From: Clostridia bacterium
GTDB lineage: Bacteria; Bacillota; Clostridia; Oscillospirales; Acutalibacteraceae
Direction of reading: 5' to 3'
Length of the DNA: 64,000 nucleotides
NCBI GenBank assembly: GCA_017503135.1
Contig: JAFVTQ010000004.1
Location: 310,001-374,000 of the forward strand
Shown: one piece after another, positions 43,412 through 51,317 of the stretch
Position numbering within the stretch: position 1 is the first letter of the stretch
Layout: each line of letters opens with the position of its first letter
Notes under the pieces: generated by a model
The model's database searches: none
Told to the model about the DNA's origin: nothing
Seen by the model: the letters and a program-made list of their open reading frames with translations, nothing else
Made by a program: the position numbers and the translations under genes

Positions 43412-44315
43412 CAGTCAAAGCACAACCCGAAATACTCAGATGTCGGGAAATGAGCGAATAATCAACAGAACAGCCCAGAGAAGAAAGAGAAACCGACGCA
43501 AGAAACTTATTGTTCGTGCGTGCTTTGGTGGAATTTTTCTCTTGGTTGGCGTTGTTATTGTCTTGACTATGTTTTTTAATATAAATGAAATAACAGTAAC
43601 AGGTGACACAATTTATGCACCTGACGAAATTATCAATGCAAGTGAAGTGAATGTGGGCGATAATCTAATTTTTGTTTCAAAAAAGAAAATCAATAATAAC
43701 ATTACAGAAACTTTGCCCTATGTTGGTGCTGTTAAAGTAAAAAGACATTTGCCAACAGGAATTGAATTTGTGGTAACAAAAACCGACGCAGTTTATGCAG
43801 TTGCACAGAATGGCTATTTCACCTTGCTCAATGAAAAGGGGAAAGTTCTTGAAGCAGAAACAGAGTTTATAGGTGAAAATATAACCTTGTTAAATCTTGG
43901 CAATATTATCTCTGCAAATGTTGGCAAGAATATTGAACTTGAAACAGAAAATGCTTTAGATAAACTTATTGAAATTCAAGAAGCTTGCAATAACTGTGGG
44001 CTTAAAGATATAACTGCAGTTGATTTGTCAGATATTTACAACATAAAGCTTACTTATCAGGGAAGAATAATTCTTGAGCTCGGCGAAACAAACAGAGCAA
44101 ATCTCGAGAAAAAATTAGCACTTGGTGCAAAGGCTATTGAGCACCAAAATGCAGAAAACGAGCTTTATCGTGGCACAATAAATCTCACAGTTGATGGCAA
44201 AGGCTTCTTGTCAGAAGAAACCACAACAACCGAAACAACAACTCTTCCAGAGTCAACAACAGAGCCGGTTTCAGAAAGTGTGACTGCTGAATCAACAACA
44301 AAAAAGGCAGCATAA
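43398..44315 (+). CDS. ftsQ: Cell-division protein FtsQ/DivIB with Thr-rich tail
   Basis: Bitopic divisome protein with POTRA domain. The start is read as TTG 43398, with a GGGTG-like ribosome site in murA; the next in-frame ATG is 43440. The 305 residues have a basic cytoplasmic tail (RRKRNRRKK), one TM (about 35-57), and POTRA beginning FNINEITVTGDTIYAPDEI with VGDNLIFV and LPYVGAVKVKRHLPTGIEFVV. The last 35 residues are a Thr/Ser/Glu low-complexity tail ending TAESTTKKAA. Such a tail resembles the linker of the lipoprotein at 56555. It is the penultimate gene before ftsZ. Confidence 0.88.
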   Translation: MKKTNSQSTTRNTQMSGNERIINRTAQRRKRNRRKKLIVRACFGGIFLLVGVVIVLTMFFNINEITVTGDTIYAPDEIINASEVNVGDNLIFVSKKKINNNITETLPYVGAVKVKRHLPTGIEFVVTKTDAVYAVAQNGYFTLLNEKGKVLEAETEFIGENITLLNLGNIISANVGKNIELETENALDKLIEIQEACNNCGLKDITAVDLSDIYNIKLTYQGRIILELGETNRANLEKKLALGAKAIEHQNAENELYRGTINLTVDGKGFLSEETTTTETTTLPESTTEPVSESVTAESTTKKAA

Positions 44316-44379
44316 GGCAAAAAACTTGAAAAAATCGCAAAAAATCCATAAAAATGTAAAAAAATCTATAAATTATGTA

Positions 44380-44408
44380 TTGCATTTATTTATTGTTAGT
44401 GATAAAAT
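44380..44408 (+). promoter_or_regulatory. Putative sigma-A promoter of ftsZ
   Basis: TTGCAT (44380-44385), 17-base spacer, TAAAAT (44403-44408), giving ftsZ its own promoter in the 150-base gap after ftsQ. Confidence 0.65.
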
Positions 44409-44468
44409 AAACTGTAATTATATAATCCAATAGGTGTGAAATTTTCTATACATAGGAGGATGTTAAAA

Positions 44469-45542
44469 ATGGCATTCGAAATTGATAATCGTTATGAAGA
44501 CATTACAAACATTAAAGTAATCGGTGTCGGCGGTGGCGGCGGAAACGCAATTAACCGTATGGCAAAAGCAGGTATCAACGGCGTTGAACTTATTGCTATT
44601 AACACTGATAAACACGTTCTTGGTTTTTCACAGGCAACACAGAAAATCCAGATTGGTGAAAAAGTAACTTCAGGTCAGGGCGCAGGTGCTAAACCAGAAG
44701 TTGGCCAGAAAGCAGCTGAAGAAAGCCGTGACGCAATCATCGAAGCTCTCGCTGGTACACATATGGTATTCGTTACAGCTGGTATGGGCGGCGGAACAGG
44801 TACAGGTGCTGCTCCAATCATCGCTGAAATCGCAAAAGAAAAGGGTATCCTTACAGTTGGTATCGTTACAAAGCCTTTCGCATTTGAAGGCAGCCGTCGT
44901 ATGAAACAGGCTGAAGCTGGTATCGCTGAACTCGCACAACACGTTGACTCTCTTATCGTTATTCCTAACGAAAGACTTAAATATCTTCCAGACCAGAAAC
45001 TCACATTTGCAAATGCTTTCGCTATTGCTGATGATGTTCTTCGTCAGGGTGTAAACTCAGTTACAGAGCTTATCACAATGCCACAGTTCATTAACCTTGA
45101 CTTTGCTGACGTTACAGCAGTTATGAAAGATGCTGGTCACGCTCATATGGGTATCGGCCGTGCAAGTGGTAAAGATAAGGCAGAACAGGCAGCACACGAT
45201 GCTATTTCAAGCCCACTTCTTGAAACAACAATCACAGGTGCAAAGGGTGTTATCATCAGCATCACAGCATCACCTGACATCACTCTTGAAGACGTTGACA
45301 CAGCAGCTGGCATCATCCGTGCAGAAGCTGATGAAGATGCAAACATCATCTTCGGTGTTGCTTTCGACGACAAGCTTGATGATGAAATGATTGTTACTGT
45401 TATCGCAACAGGCTTCGGTCTTGATGCAAACGGTATGGCAAGAAAGCCACATTCATCATTCGACATCAGCTCAAACAGTAACTTTGGTGCTGACGACGAC
45501 AATATGGATGATATCCTTGACCTTTTCAAAGGCAGAAGATAA
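44469..45542 (+). CDS. ftsZ: Cell-division GTPase FtsZ
   Basis: Tubulin-like GTPase that forms the Z ring. ATG 44469 (MAFEIDNRYED) is chosen because a full AGGAGG (44454-44459) lies 9 bases upstream. The 357 residues have GVGGGGGNAINRM, the tubulin signature GGGTGTGAAPI, NLDFADVTAVM and the conserved tail DDILDLFKGRR. The variable linker is short, about 15 residues. ftsA is absent here. A strong terminator closes the cluster. Confidence 0.98.
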   Translation: MAFEIDNRYEDITNIKVIGVGGGGGNAINRMAKAGINGVELIAINTDKHVLGFSQATQKIQIGEKVTSGQGAGAKPEVGQKAAEESRDAIIEALAGTHMVFVTAGMGGGTGTGAAPIIAEIAKEKGILTVGIVTKPFAFEGSRRMKQAEAGIAELAQHVDSLIVIPNERLKYLPDQKLTFANAFAIADDVLRQGVNSVTELITMPQFINLDFADVTAVMKDAGHAHMGIGRASGKDKAEQAAHDAISSPLLETTITGAKGVIISITASPDITLEDVDTAAGIIRAEADEDANIIFGVAFDDKLDDEMIVTVIATGFGLDANGMARKPHSSFDISSNSNFGADDDNMDDILDLFKGRR

Positions 45543-45558
45543 TCAGATAAAAAATTAA

Positions 45559-45580
45559 CCCCGTAGAATAATCTACGGGG
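45559..45580. terminator. Terminator after ftsZ
   Basis: CCCCGTAGA / TCTACGGGG, loop ATAA, followed by a run of eight T. It also serves the convergent regulator gene on the minus strand. Its sequence is very similar to the terminator at 47357. Confidence 0.92.
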
Positions 45581-45595
45581 ATTTTTTTTGTTTAA

Positions 45596-45898
45596 TTATA
45601 ATGTCTTAACAAACTCGGTAAGCAGTCTCAACTGTTTTTCATTGAGCTTTTTGCAACTGTCAGCAAGTTCTTTGAAAGCGATTGGGTGTTCTTCTTTTTC
45701 GTCGAAGAATTCAGCAGGGGTAACACCTAAAAATTCGCAGATATAAAAGAAACCTTGCATTGATGGCATTGCATAATTGTTTTCAATCTTGTTGATATAA
45801 CTCTCACTTTGCCCAAGTGATAAGCTCATATCTCTTGCAGAAACGCCTTTTTCTTGACGAAGCTCGGCAAGTCTTTTTGGAAAACCTTCATAAATCAT
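45596..45898 (-). CDS. XRE-family helix-turn-helix regulator
   Basis: DNA-binding protein of 100 residues. The HTH (about 8-62) is FPKRLAELRQEKGVSARDMSLSLGQSESYINKIENNYAMPS, with the recognition helix around SESYINKIEN. A short acidic/helical C-terminus follows (FDEKEEHPIAFKEL). GGAGGTG precedes the ATG. It faces ftsZ tail-to-tail and is divergent from the orphan membrane protein at 46090. Targets are unknown. Confidence 0.9.
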   Translation of the reverse strand: MIYEGFPKRLAELRQEKGVSARDMSLSLGQSESYINKIENNYAMPSMQGFFYICEFLGVTPAEFFDEKEEHPIAFKELADSCKKLNEKQLRLLTEFVKTL

Positions 45899-46035
45899 AT
45901 ATGTTGCACCTCCAACATATCATTAAAATCTTTATCTACCTTAATTATAAAGCATTGTTTTCCAATTCTATATCTTATTAAGAAATGTTTTAAAAACTGC
46001 AAATAATTCTATGCAATAATTATTCACTAAAATTA

Positions 46036-46064
46036 TTGTAATATTCAAAAATATGTGCTATGAT
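46036..46064 (+). promoter_or_regulatory. Promoter of the orphan membrane protein gene
   Basis: TTGTAA (46036-46041), 17-base spacer, TATGAT (46059-46064). The -10 covers the in-frame ATG at 46060, which excludes that codon as the start. Confidence 0.65.
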
Positions 46065-46089
46065 AACCTTAAGAAAAGGGGGATTATTT

Positions 46090-47352
46090 ATGTATAATGT
46101 TAGCTGGGCATTGGTTTATAAGGTAAATATCGACGACGAAACAATTTTTCAAGTCCTTAGCGAAATAAATGGCGTTGCACCAACTGATTGGTTTATTGCA
46201 CAAAATGTGGGCAAAGACAGAAAAGAAACATTTGCTTATATCGTTAATAACACACCTGAATATATACAGTTGATACCTTTGAAAGGTAATAAAAAGAACG
46301 GCTTAATTGATAAGGGGAATATTGTAACCCTTAACAAAGCAACCGATATTGAAAAGTGTATCCTTATAATGACTGACTATTGCAAAATTAAACTCCAATC
46401 TAAAGATGGAACGAAGTTTTTGCTTATAGCTCATATAGTTGGTTCAACAAAGCATCAAAGAAAGTCAATTAAAGCATTAAGAAAAGAATATAAAAAATCA
46501 AGCAGACCATCACAAATGTTATGGAGTACAATAATTATTATATATCTAATTCTTTGCGCAATATTAGGATGGAATTTGGAAGATGTGATATTCCCATCAC
46601 AAACGGGTAGTGAGCTGTTACAACAGCAAAGTCAAGAAGAAAAAGAAGCAATAAAAGAGGTTGAAGATGAATTTAATAAAAATATTGGACTAATCAAATC
46701 ACCTGAATATAAAGAAGTATTTTCAATCAAAGTTAAACCATATGAAAGTAATGCGGTTGTAACTGGCAAAACTAAAGTTGTTGAACTTAATTCATTCCGT
46801 TTTACGGTTAGCGCAAATTCTGAATTTCATAAATTTGATAGTGGAGATTATGGATATGTTGATGGTTCAAATAATAATGTAATAAGTGCTGGCTTTGTTT
46901 CTGTTAATGATACAAATAAAGAAACAACAGATTTATTAGAATTATATAAACACATTCAAGGTGGCGCATTAGAAAAAATGGGTTATTCAATGAATTCGTG
47001 GTATGATATTCAAAAATCAACATATTCTATTGATTATTTCAATGCTGATATTCAAAATTTTAATTTTTATGAAAAAATGTTGTTTAATCTTGCAGTGCAA
47101 GAACATATGAGAGATGCGACAGAAGATAGAAAGTTATTGGAATTTTATGAAAAAGAGTTTGATTCTTATTATATGATTATTAAAAAAGTTCAATATAATG
47201 ATATGGCAGAAGAAATTGTCTATAGTTATGAGATTGATATTTATTTTAAGGATGATTTAAATACTTTTGAATCGTATGGTATCACCAATATTGGTTATAC
47301 CGAAGAAGAATGCTTTGCAATAATCAATTCAATGGAACTCATTGAAGAATAA
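46090..47352 (+). CDS. Uncharacterised single-pass membrane protein
   Basis: No family recognised. ATG 46090 follows AAGGGGG by 8 bases. The 420 residues divide into a cytoplasmic N-terminal region (1-140) ending in a basic stretch (KHQRKSIKALRKEYKK), one TM (about 143-161, WSTIIIIYLILCAILGW) and an external region of about 255 residues with many Asp/Glu/Asn/Tyr. Codon choice is visibly more A+T-rich than in the neighbouring cell-wall genes. It shares a 190-base divergent region with the XRE regulator, and the two lie between nearly identical terminators, so they may be an acquired module. A role cannot be assigned. Confidence 0.8.
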   Translation: MYNVSWALVYKVNIDDETIFQVLSEINGVAPTDWFIAQNVGKDRKETFAYIVNNTPEYIQLIPLKGNKKNGLIDKGNIVTLNKATDIEKCILIMTDYCKIKLQSKDGTKFLLIAHIVGSTKHQRKSIKALRKEYKKSSRPSQMLWSTIIIIYLILCAILGWNLEDVIFPSQTGSELLQQQSQEEKEAIKEVEDEFNKNIGLIKSPEYKEVFSIKVKPYESNAVVTGKTKVVELNSFRFTVSANSEFHKFDSGDYGYVDGSNNNVISAGFVSVNDTNKETTDLLELYKHIQGGALEKMGYSMNSWYDIQKSTYSIDYFNADIQNFNFYEKMLFNLAVQEHMRDATEDRKLLEFYEKEFDSYYMIIKKVQYNDMAEEIVYSYEIDIYFKDDLNTFESYGITNIGYTEEECFAIINSMELIEE

Positions 47353-47356
47353 AACT

Positions 47357-47385
47357 AACCCCCGTAGATTATTCCACGGGGGTTT
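47357..47385. terminator. Terminator after the orphan membrane protein gene
   Basis: AACCCCCGT / ACGGGGGTT with inner partial pairing; also serves the convergent Cys-rich protein gene. Resembles the hairpin at 45559. Confidence 0.85.
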
Positions 47386-47397
47386 AATATTTTTTAT

Positions 47398-47613
47398 TTA
47401 CAACGAAAAATCTTCGGGACTATATTCTTGCAACTCAACAGGTCTTCTTGGTTGTCTTTTCAAAACATCATAAGAGAATTTTTTACAAGCAAAATCCTTT
47501 TCAACAACGCCCTTTTTCTTGCAAAGCACAGTTTCACCGTCAGGGGATAACTTGCCGTGTGCACAATATGAGCAAGACGGGGATATTTCTTTTTTATTAA
47601 GCAATTTTTTCAT
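47398..47613 (-). CDS. Small four-cysteine protein of unknown function
   Basis: 71 residues from ATG 47613; a GTG three codons upstream is an alternative. Four Cys are arranged CSYC, LCKKKG and FACKKF (Cx2C-x15-C-x11-C), a plausible zinc or iron-sulfur site. The middle reads HGKLSPDGETVLC, and the tail is basic then acidic. The pattern is like short uncharacterised proteins of Oscillospiraceae. It lies between a terminator and a repeat hairpin, downstream of the ylbJ-like gene on the same strand. Confidence 0.65.
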   Translation of the reverse strand: MKKLLNKKEISPSCSYCAHGKLSPDGETVLCKKKGVVEKDFACKKFSYDVLKRQPRRPVELQEYSPEDFSL

Positions 47614-47630
47614 AATAAACACCGAGTTTC

Positions 47631-47657
47631 GTAGGGGTCGGCGTCCTCGACGACCCG
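47631..47657. repeat. Intergenic hairpin repeat unit
   Basis: GTAGGGGTCG...CGACGACCC, a third site of the GTAGGG-type hairpin family found at 20493 and 27567-27670. It lies between ylbJ-like and the Cys-rich gene. Confidence 0.6.
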
Positions 47658-47679
47658 TATAATATTGTTTTAATTCATT

Positions 47680-48732
47680 CTAACATATTTTTTGCCGTCT
47701 ATCAATATCAAAAATCATTATTATACACATAACAATAACCGTGAAAAATGCGGGTACGGAAACCGAAAATGGCATAACCCCCGAAACATTTTGCAGACTT
47801 GTTGCAATGTCAATCGGGAAAACCATTAAAAGCAGATAACAAATAAGTGCGGATAAAGCCCCATTTATAACTCTACCCGTGAAAAATCTTATGTATTTAA
47901 GTCCCGTGGCACGAATAAAAGAATACACCTGACAATGCACGCAAAACCCACCAAAGCCGATAATAGCAGTAATAATGGGCAAGGTTGTATTCTCTGCTAT
48001 CTGTGAGCACCCCTTGGTAACTTCAAGAAACGAAACAAAAGCGGTGTAAACGTTGTCACCCAAATTCATTTGCCTGATACATTCAGTAATAGCACTGAAA
48101 AGTATAACCCATGCACAAACCCCAAGAATTGAATTAACATTATCACTCACCGATGCAGACAATGCCGCAAGTGGACTTTGCCCATAAGTTTTGTTGCTCG
48201 ATTTAATCTCATTATCATCATCAAAAAAACGTGAAAGAATACCAAGAATTATTGATGAAAGACAAAGTGAAATAAACATAATTAACCCTGCTTTGCTACT
48301 GCCAAGCATTCCAACACCAACGGCCGTGATAATAAAAGCAGGGCCACCATTGACACAAAACATACAAAGCCTTTGCGCCTGATTTTTTGTGATTCTTCCA
48401 TTTTCATAAAGCATAGCCGTCATCTTTGTGCCAACAGGAAAACCACCAATTAGCCCCATAAAAATCACAGAAACCGAGCAGTCATTTTGTCTGAATAAAA
48501 ATTTTGTTATGGGTGCAAGTGCCTTATAAATAGGTGAAAGCACATCTGATTTGATTATATATGACGACAATACCATAAATGGAAAAAGCGATGGTAAAAT
48601 GGTATAAAAACATATTTGCAATCCACTTGTAATACCGCTACTTACGGCGTATGGCATTGAAAAAAGCAGATAACAACTGACAAAAATCCCGATAATTGAT
48701 AACACATTTCTTTTCAAAATCGTTTTGAACAT
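47680..48732 (-). CDS. ylbJ: Sporulation integral membrane protein, YlbJ-like
   Basis: Polytopic membrane protein of 350 residues with Gate/nucleoside-recognition-type domains and about eight TMs. The start is the ATG at 48732; upstream TTG 48747 is less likely. GLIGGFPVGTKMTAMLYENGRI and MFCVNGGPAFIITAVGVGML match the YlbJ pattern (PVGxK and NxGPxFI). YlbJ is needed for heat-resistant spores in B. subtilis and is SigE-controlled. A perfect SigE-like -10 (CATACAAT) lies 73 bases upstream, divergent from yqfC. Confidence 0.85.
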   Translation of the reverse strand: MFKTILKRNVLSIIGIFVSCYLLFSMPYAVSSGITSGLQICFYTILPSLFPFMVLSSYIIKSDVLSPIYKALAPITKFLFRQNDCSVSVIFMGLIGGFPVGTKMTAMLYENGRITKNQAQRLCMFCVNGGPAFIITAVGVGMLGSSKAGLIMFISLCLSSIILGILSRFFDDDNEIKSSNKTYGQSPLAALSASVSDNVNSILGVCAWVILFSAITECIRQMNLGDNVYTAFVSFLEVTKGCSQIAENTTLPIITAIIGFGGFCVHCQVYSFIRATGLKYIRFFTGRVINGALSALICYLLLMVFPIDIATSLQNVSGVMPFSVSVPAFFTVIVMCIIMIFDIDRRQKIC

Positions 48733-48779
48733 TATCTCACATCCCAATATAAATATATTTAAAAATGAGAGTTATAATG

Positions 48780-48812
48780 AATTATTTTCACCTGTTTTCA
48801 TATAATTGTATG
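48780..48812. promoter_or_regulatory. Overlapping divergent SigE-like -10 elements
   Basis: Plus strand CATATAAT (48799-48806) would serve yqfC, with GAATTAT-like -35 near 48779. Minus strand CATACAAT (48805-48812), an exact SigE -10, would serve ylbJ. Together they form the near-palindrome CATATAATTGTATG. The minus-strand -35 is poor. Confidence 0.5.
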
Positions 48813-48829
48813 AATCGAGGTGTATTTTT

Positions 48830-49096
48830 TTGTCACAGAGAAAGAAACCAAAAGAGAAAAAGCATTTGCAGTTGCCAGAGTTATTGTCCGACGAGCCAAA
48901 ACTTGAAACTCTTGGCAACCGCGAAATGATTGTTGAAGGGTGCAAGGGTATTGCCGAATATAGCGAAAACTTAATTAAACTCAACACAGGTACATTGATA
49001 ATGGGCTTTTCAGGTGAAGATTTGCTCATACAATCCTTTGATAATGGTGTCGCAGTTATTAAAGGCGTAATCGCAGAAATAACTTTTGTTACATAG
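48830..49096 (+). CDS. yqfC: Sporulation protein YqfC
   Basis: YabP/YqfC family, 88 residues. The start is taken as TTG 48830 because GAGGTG lies 7 bases upstream and the earlier in-frame TTG (48806) overlaps the -10. Key segments are LGNREMIVEGCKGIAEYSENLIKLNTG and VIKGVIAEITFV, the beta-rich family core. In B. subtilis yqfC-yqfD are SigE-dependent and needed in the mother cell. yqfD follows 8 bases later. Confidence 0.9.
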   Translation: MSQRKKPKEKKHLQLPELLSDEPKLETLGNREMIVEGCKGIAEYSENLIKLNTGTLIMGFSGEDLLIQSFDNGVAVIKGVIAEITFVT

Positions 49097-49104
49097 GTGA
49101 AAAT

Positions 49105-50286
49105 ATGTTTATAATTGAACTTATAAGATGGCTTTTCGGCTATATAAATTTCAGAGCATTTGAGGGATTTCCTGATAGATTTATAAATCTTTGCACAAAA
49201 AACGAAGTCCCACTCTGGAATATTAAAAATGTTGGTGGAAGATTAAGCGCAAGCACAACAATACAAGGGTATCTGAATATTCGCGAGTGTGCAAAAAAAT
49301 CGGGTATGAAGGTCCGTGTGGTTGAGAAAAAAGGACTCATATTCTTTCTGAAAAAGCATAAAAAACGCGTAGGTATTGCCATTGGAATAGCCATCTGTAT
49401 ATTGCTTTTTACAATTCTATCCCAATTTGTGTGGAACATTTCAGTGGTGGGTAATGATACTCTTGAAACTGAATTTATTTTAAGTGCATTTGAAGATTAT
49501 GGCATAAAAGTCGGCAAGAGAATAACAAAAGAACAAATGCAAGATGCAGCAGAAAAAGCCGTGATAGATATAGAGAAACTTTCTTGGGCAACAATCAATC
49601 AAAAGGGTACAGTTTTAGTAATTGAAGTGCGAGAAAAAGTCGATGCACCCGAAATGTACGACAACTCAAAGCCCACTAATGTAATAGCCAAAGAAGACGG
49701 GCTCATTTTAAGTCTTGATATTCTCTATGGTAATGCTGAAGCGAAAATCGGTTCTGCTGTTACAAAAGGGGATTTGCTCATTAGCGGAATTGCAAAACAT
49801 CCCGACGGTAGTGAGTCGCTCATTCACGCCGACGGACACATAAAAGCTCTTGTAAAAAAGAGAAACATCTCAAATGCATCAAGTTTTAATTGTTACAATC
49901 TCATTACCGAAAACAAACGAAAATCATTGTTTTTCTTTGGTGCCAAAATCCCGTTTGGCAAAAAAGTCCCAAACAGTTTTTATTCTTTACATAATTCTTT
50001 TTTAGAAAGTGATGAAATGCTTTTGCCTTTGGGAATAATAACAGAGTATGGCGCAGAATATTCGAGTGAAAAATGTGAGCTTTCTGAAAATTTGCAAAAT
50101 AAAATCGCACTTTATGATAATGCTTTGTTTGTCCGTGAATTGTTGGATTATTGCGACATAAAAACATCTTCTGTAACTGCAAAAACCACAGAATATGGTC
50201 AGGAATATTCGTTTTTTGCTGAGTGTGAGCAAGAAATTGGCGTTTTACAGGAAATTTATGTAGAAAAAACTAATGACATTGCATAA
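49105..50286 (+). CDS. yqfD: Sporulation protein YqfD
   Basis: Mother-cell sporulation membrane protein of 393 residues. The N-terminal MFIIELIRWLFGYINFRAFEG and GGRLSAS are family hallmarks, one TM is at about 93-113 (VGIAIGIAICILLFTIL), followed by EFILSAFEDYGIKVGKRI and a large extracytoplasmic part. It ends with a CEQEIG segment. With yqfC it forms the conserved pair; phoH is next. Together with ylbJ it indicates that the organism is, or recently was, spore-forming. Confidence 0.92.
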   Translation: MFIIELIRWLFGYINFRAFEGFPDRFINLCTKNEVPLWNIKNVGGRLSASTTIQGYLNIRECAKKSGMKVRVVEKKGLIFFLKKHKKRVGIAIGIAICILLFTILSQFVWNISVVGNDTLETEFILSAFEDYGIKVGKRITKEQMQDAAEKAVIDIEKLSWATINQKGTVLVIEVREKVDAPEMYDNSKPTNVIAKEDGLILSLDILYGNAEAKIGSAVTKGDLLISGIAKHPDGSESLIHADGHIKALVKKRNISNASSFNCYNLITENKRKSLFFFGAKIPFGKKVPNSFYSLHNSFLESDEMLLPLGIITEYGAEYSSEKCELSENLQNKIALYDNALFVRELLDYCDIKTSSVTAKTTEYGQEYSFFAECEQEIGVLQEIYVEKTNDIA

Positions 50287-50354
50287 AAAATGTGCTATAA
50301 TATGTTAAATATTGCTAAAAATTTTTAGTGAATTGAAAAATAGGTGATTAAGGA

Positions 50355-51317
50355 TTGTTTGAACAAATTATCAATGTTGACAGAATGGAACAAGCTGTGA
50401 GCCTTTTCGGCAGTTTTGACGAAAATGTGAAACTCATTGAGGCTCAATATAATGTTAAGATTATCAGCCGTGGTTCAGAGCTTAAAGTCAGTGGTGAAGC
50501 CGATAGTGTTTCAAAAGCCGTGAGAGCAATTAACGGGCTTTTGATGCTTATTAATCGTGGTGAAGCCTTGTCGGAACAGAATGTGCGATATGTGCTTTCT
50601 CTCGTTAATGATGGCAACGACGACCGACTTTCTGAAATGACGGGGGATTGCGTTTGTATCACTGCAAAGGGCAAACCAATAAAGCCTAAAACATTGGGGC
50701 AGAAAAAATATCTTGAATGTATCAAGAACAATACAATTACTTTGGGTGCAGGCCCTGCTGGTACTGGTAAAACTTACCTTGCAGTTGCAATGGCTGTCAA
50801 TGCGTTTCGTGCTAAAGAAGTGAACAGAATAATTCTCACTCGTCCTGCAGTTGAAGCAGGTGAAAAGCTGGGCTTCTTACCAGGTGATTTGCAACAGAAA
50901 GTTGACCCATATCTCCGTCCACTTTATGATGCACTTTTTGATATGCTTGGTGCAGAAAGTTTTCAACGCTATCAAGAGCGTGGCAGTATCGAAGTAGCAC
51001 CACTCGCATATATGCGTGGCCGAACACTTGACGACAGTTTTATAATCCTTGACGAAGCCCAGAATACAACAAGAGAACAAATGAAAATGTTCTTAACCCG
51101 TTTAGGCTTTAATTCAAAAATCGTCGTAACGGGTGATATAACACAGATTGACTTGCCAGATGGTAAAAAGTCAGGTCTTGTTGAAGCAATGAAAATACTT
51201 AAAGGTATTGACGATATTGCAATAAATCAGTTTACAGAAAAAGATGTGGTTAGACACCGTCTTGTTCAGGATATTATAAAAGCTTATGAAAAGCAGGAAA
51301 TGAGGCAAAAGAAATGA
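50355..51317 (+). CDS. phoH: PhoH-like ATPase
   Basis: Predicted RNA-associated NTPase of 320 residues. It starts at TTG 50355 (MFEQIINVD), with a stop two codons upstream and GGTG 8 bases before it. A KH-like N-terminal region (VKLIEAQYNVKIISRG) precedes the P-loop ATPase with Walker A LGAGPAGTGKTY and Walker B FIILDEAQNTT; VVTGDITQIDLP and VRHRLVQDII follow. It is the usual partner of ybeY in rRNA maturation. The 4-base ATGA overlap with ybeY shows coupling. Confidence 0.95.
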   Translation: MFEQIINVDRMEQAVSLFGSFDENVKLIEAQYNVKIISRGSELKVSGEADSVSKAVRAINGLLMLINRGEALSEQNVRYVLSLVNDGNDDRLSEMTGDCVCITAKGKPIKPKTLGQKKYLECIKNNTITLGAGPAGTGKTYLAVAMAVNAFRAKEVNRIILTRPAVEAGEKLGFLPGDLQQKVDPYLRPLYDALFDMLGAESFQRYQERGSIEVAPLAYMRGRTLDDSFIILDEAQNTTREQMKMFLTRLGFNSKIVVTGDITQIDLPDGKKSGLVEAMKILKGIDDIAINQFTEKDVVRHRLVQDIIKAYEKQEMRQKK

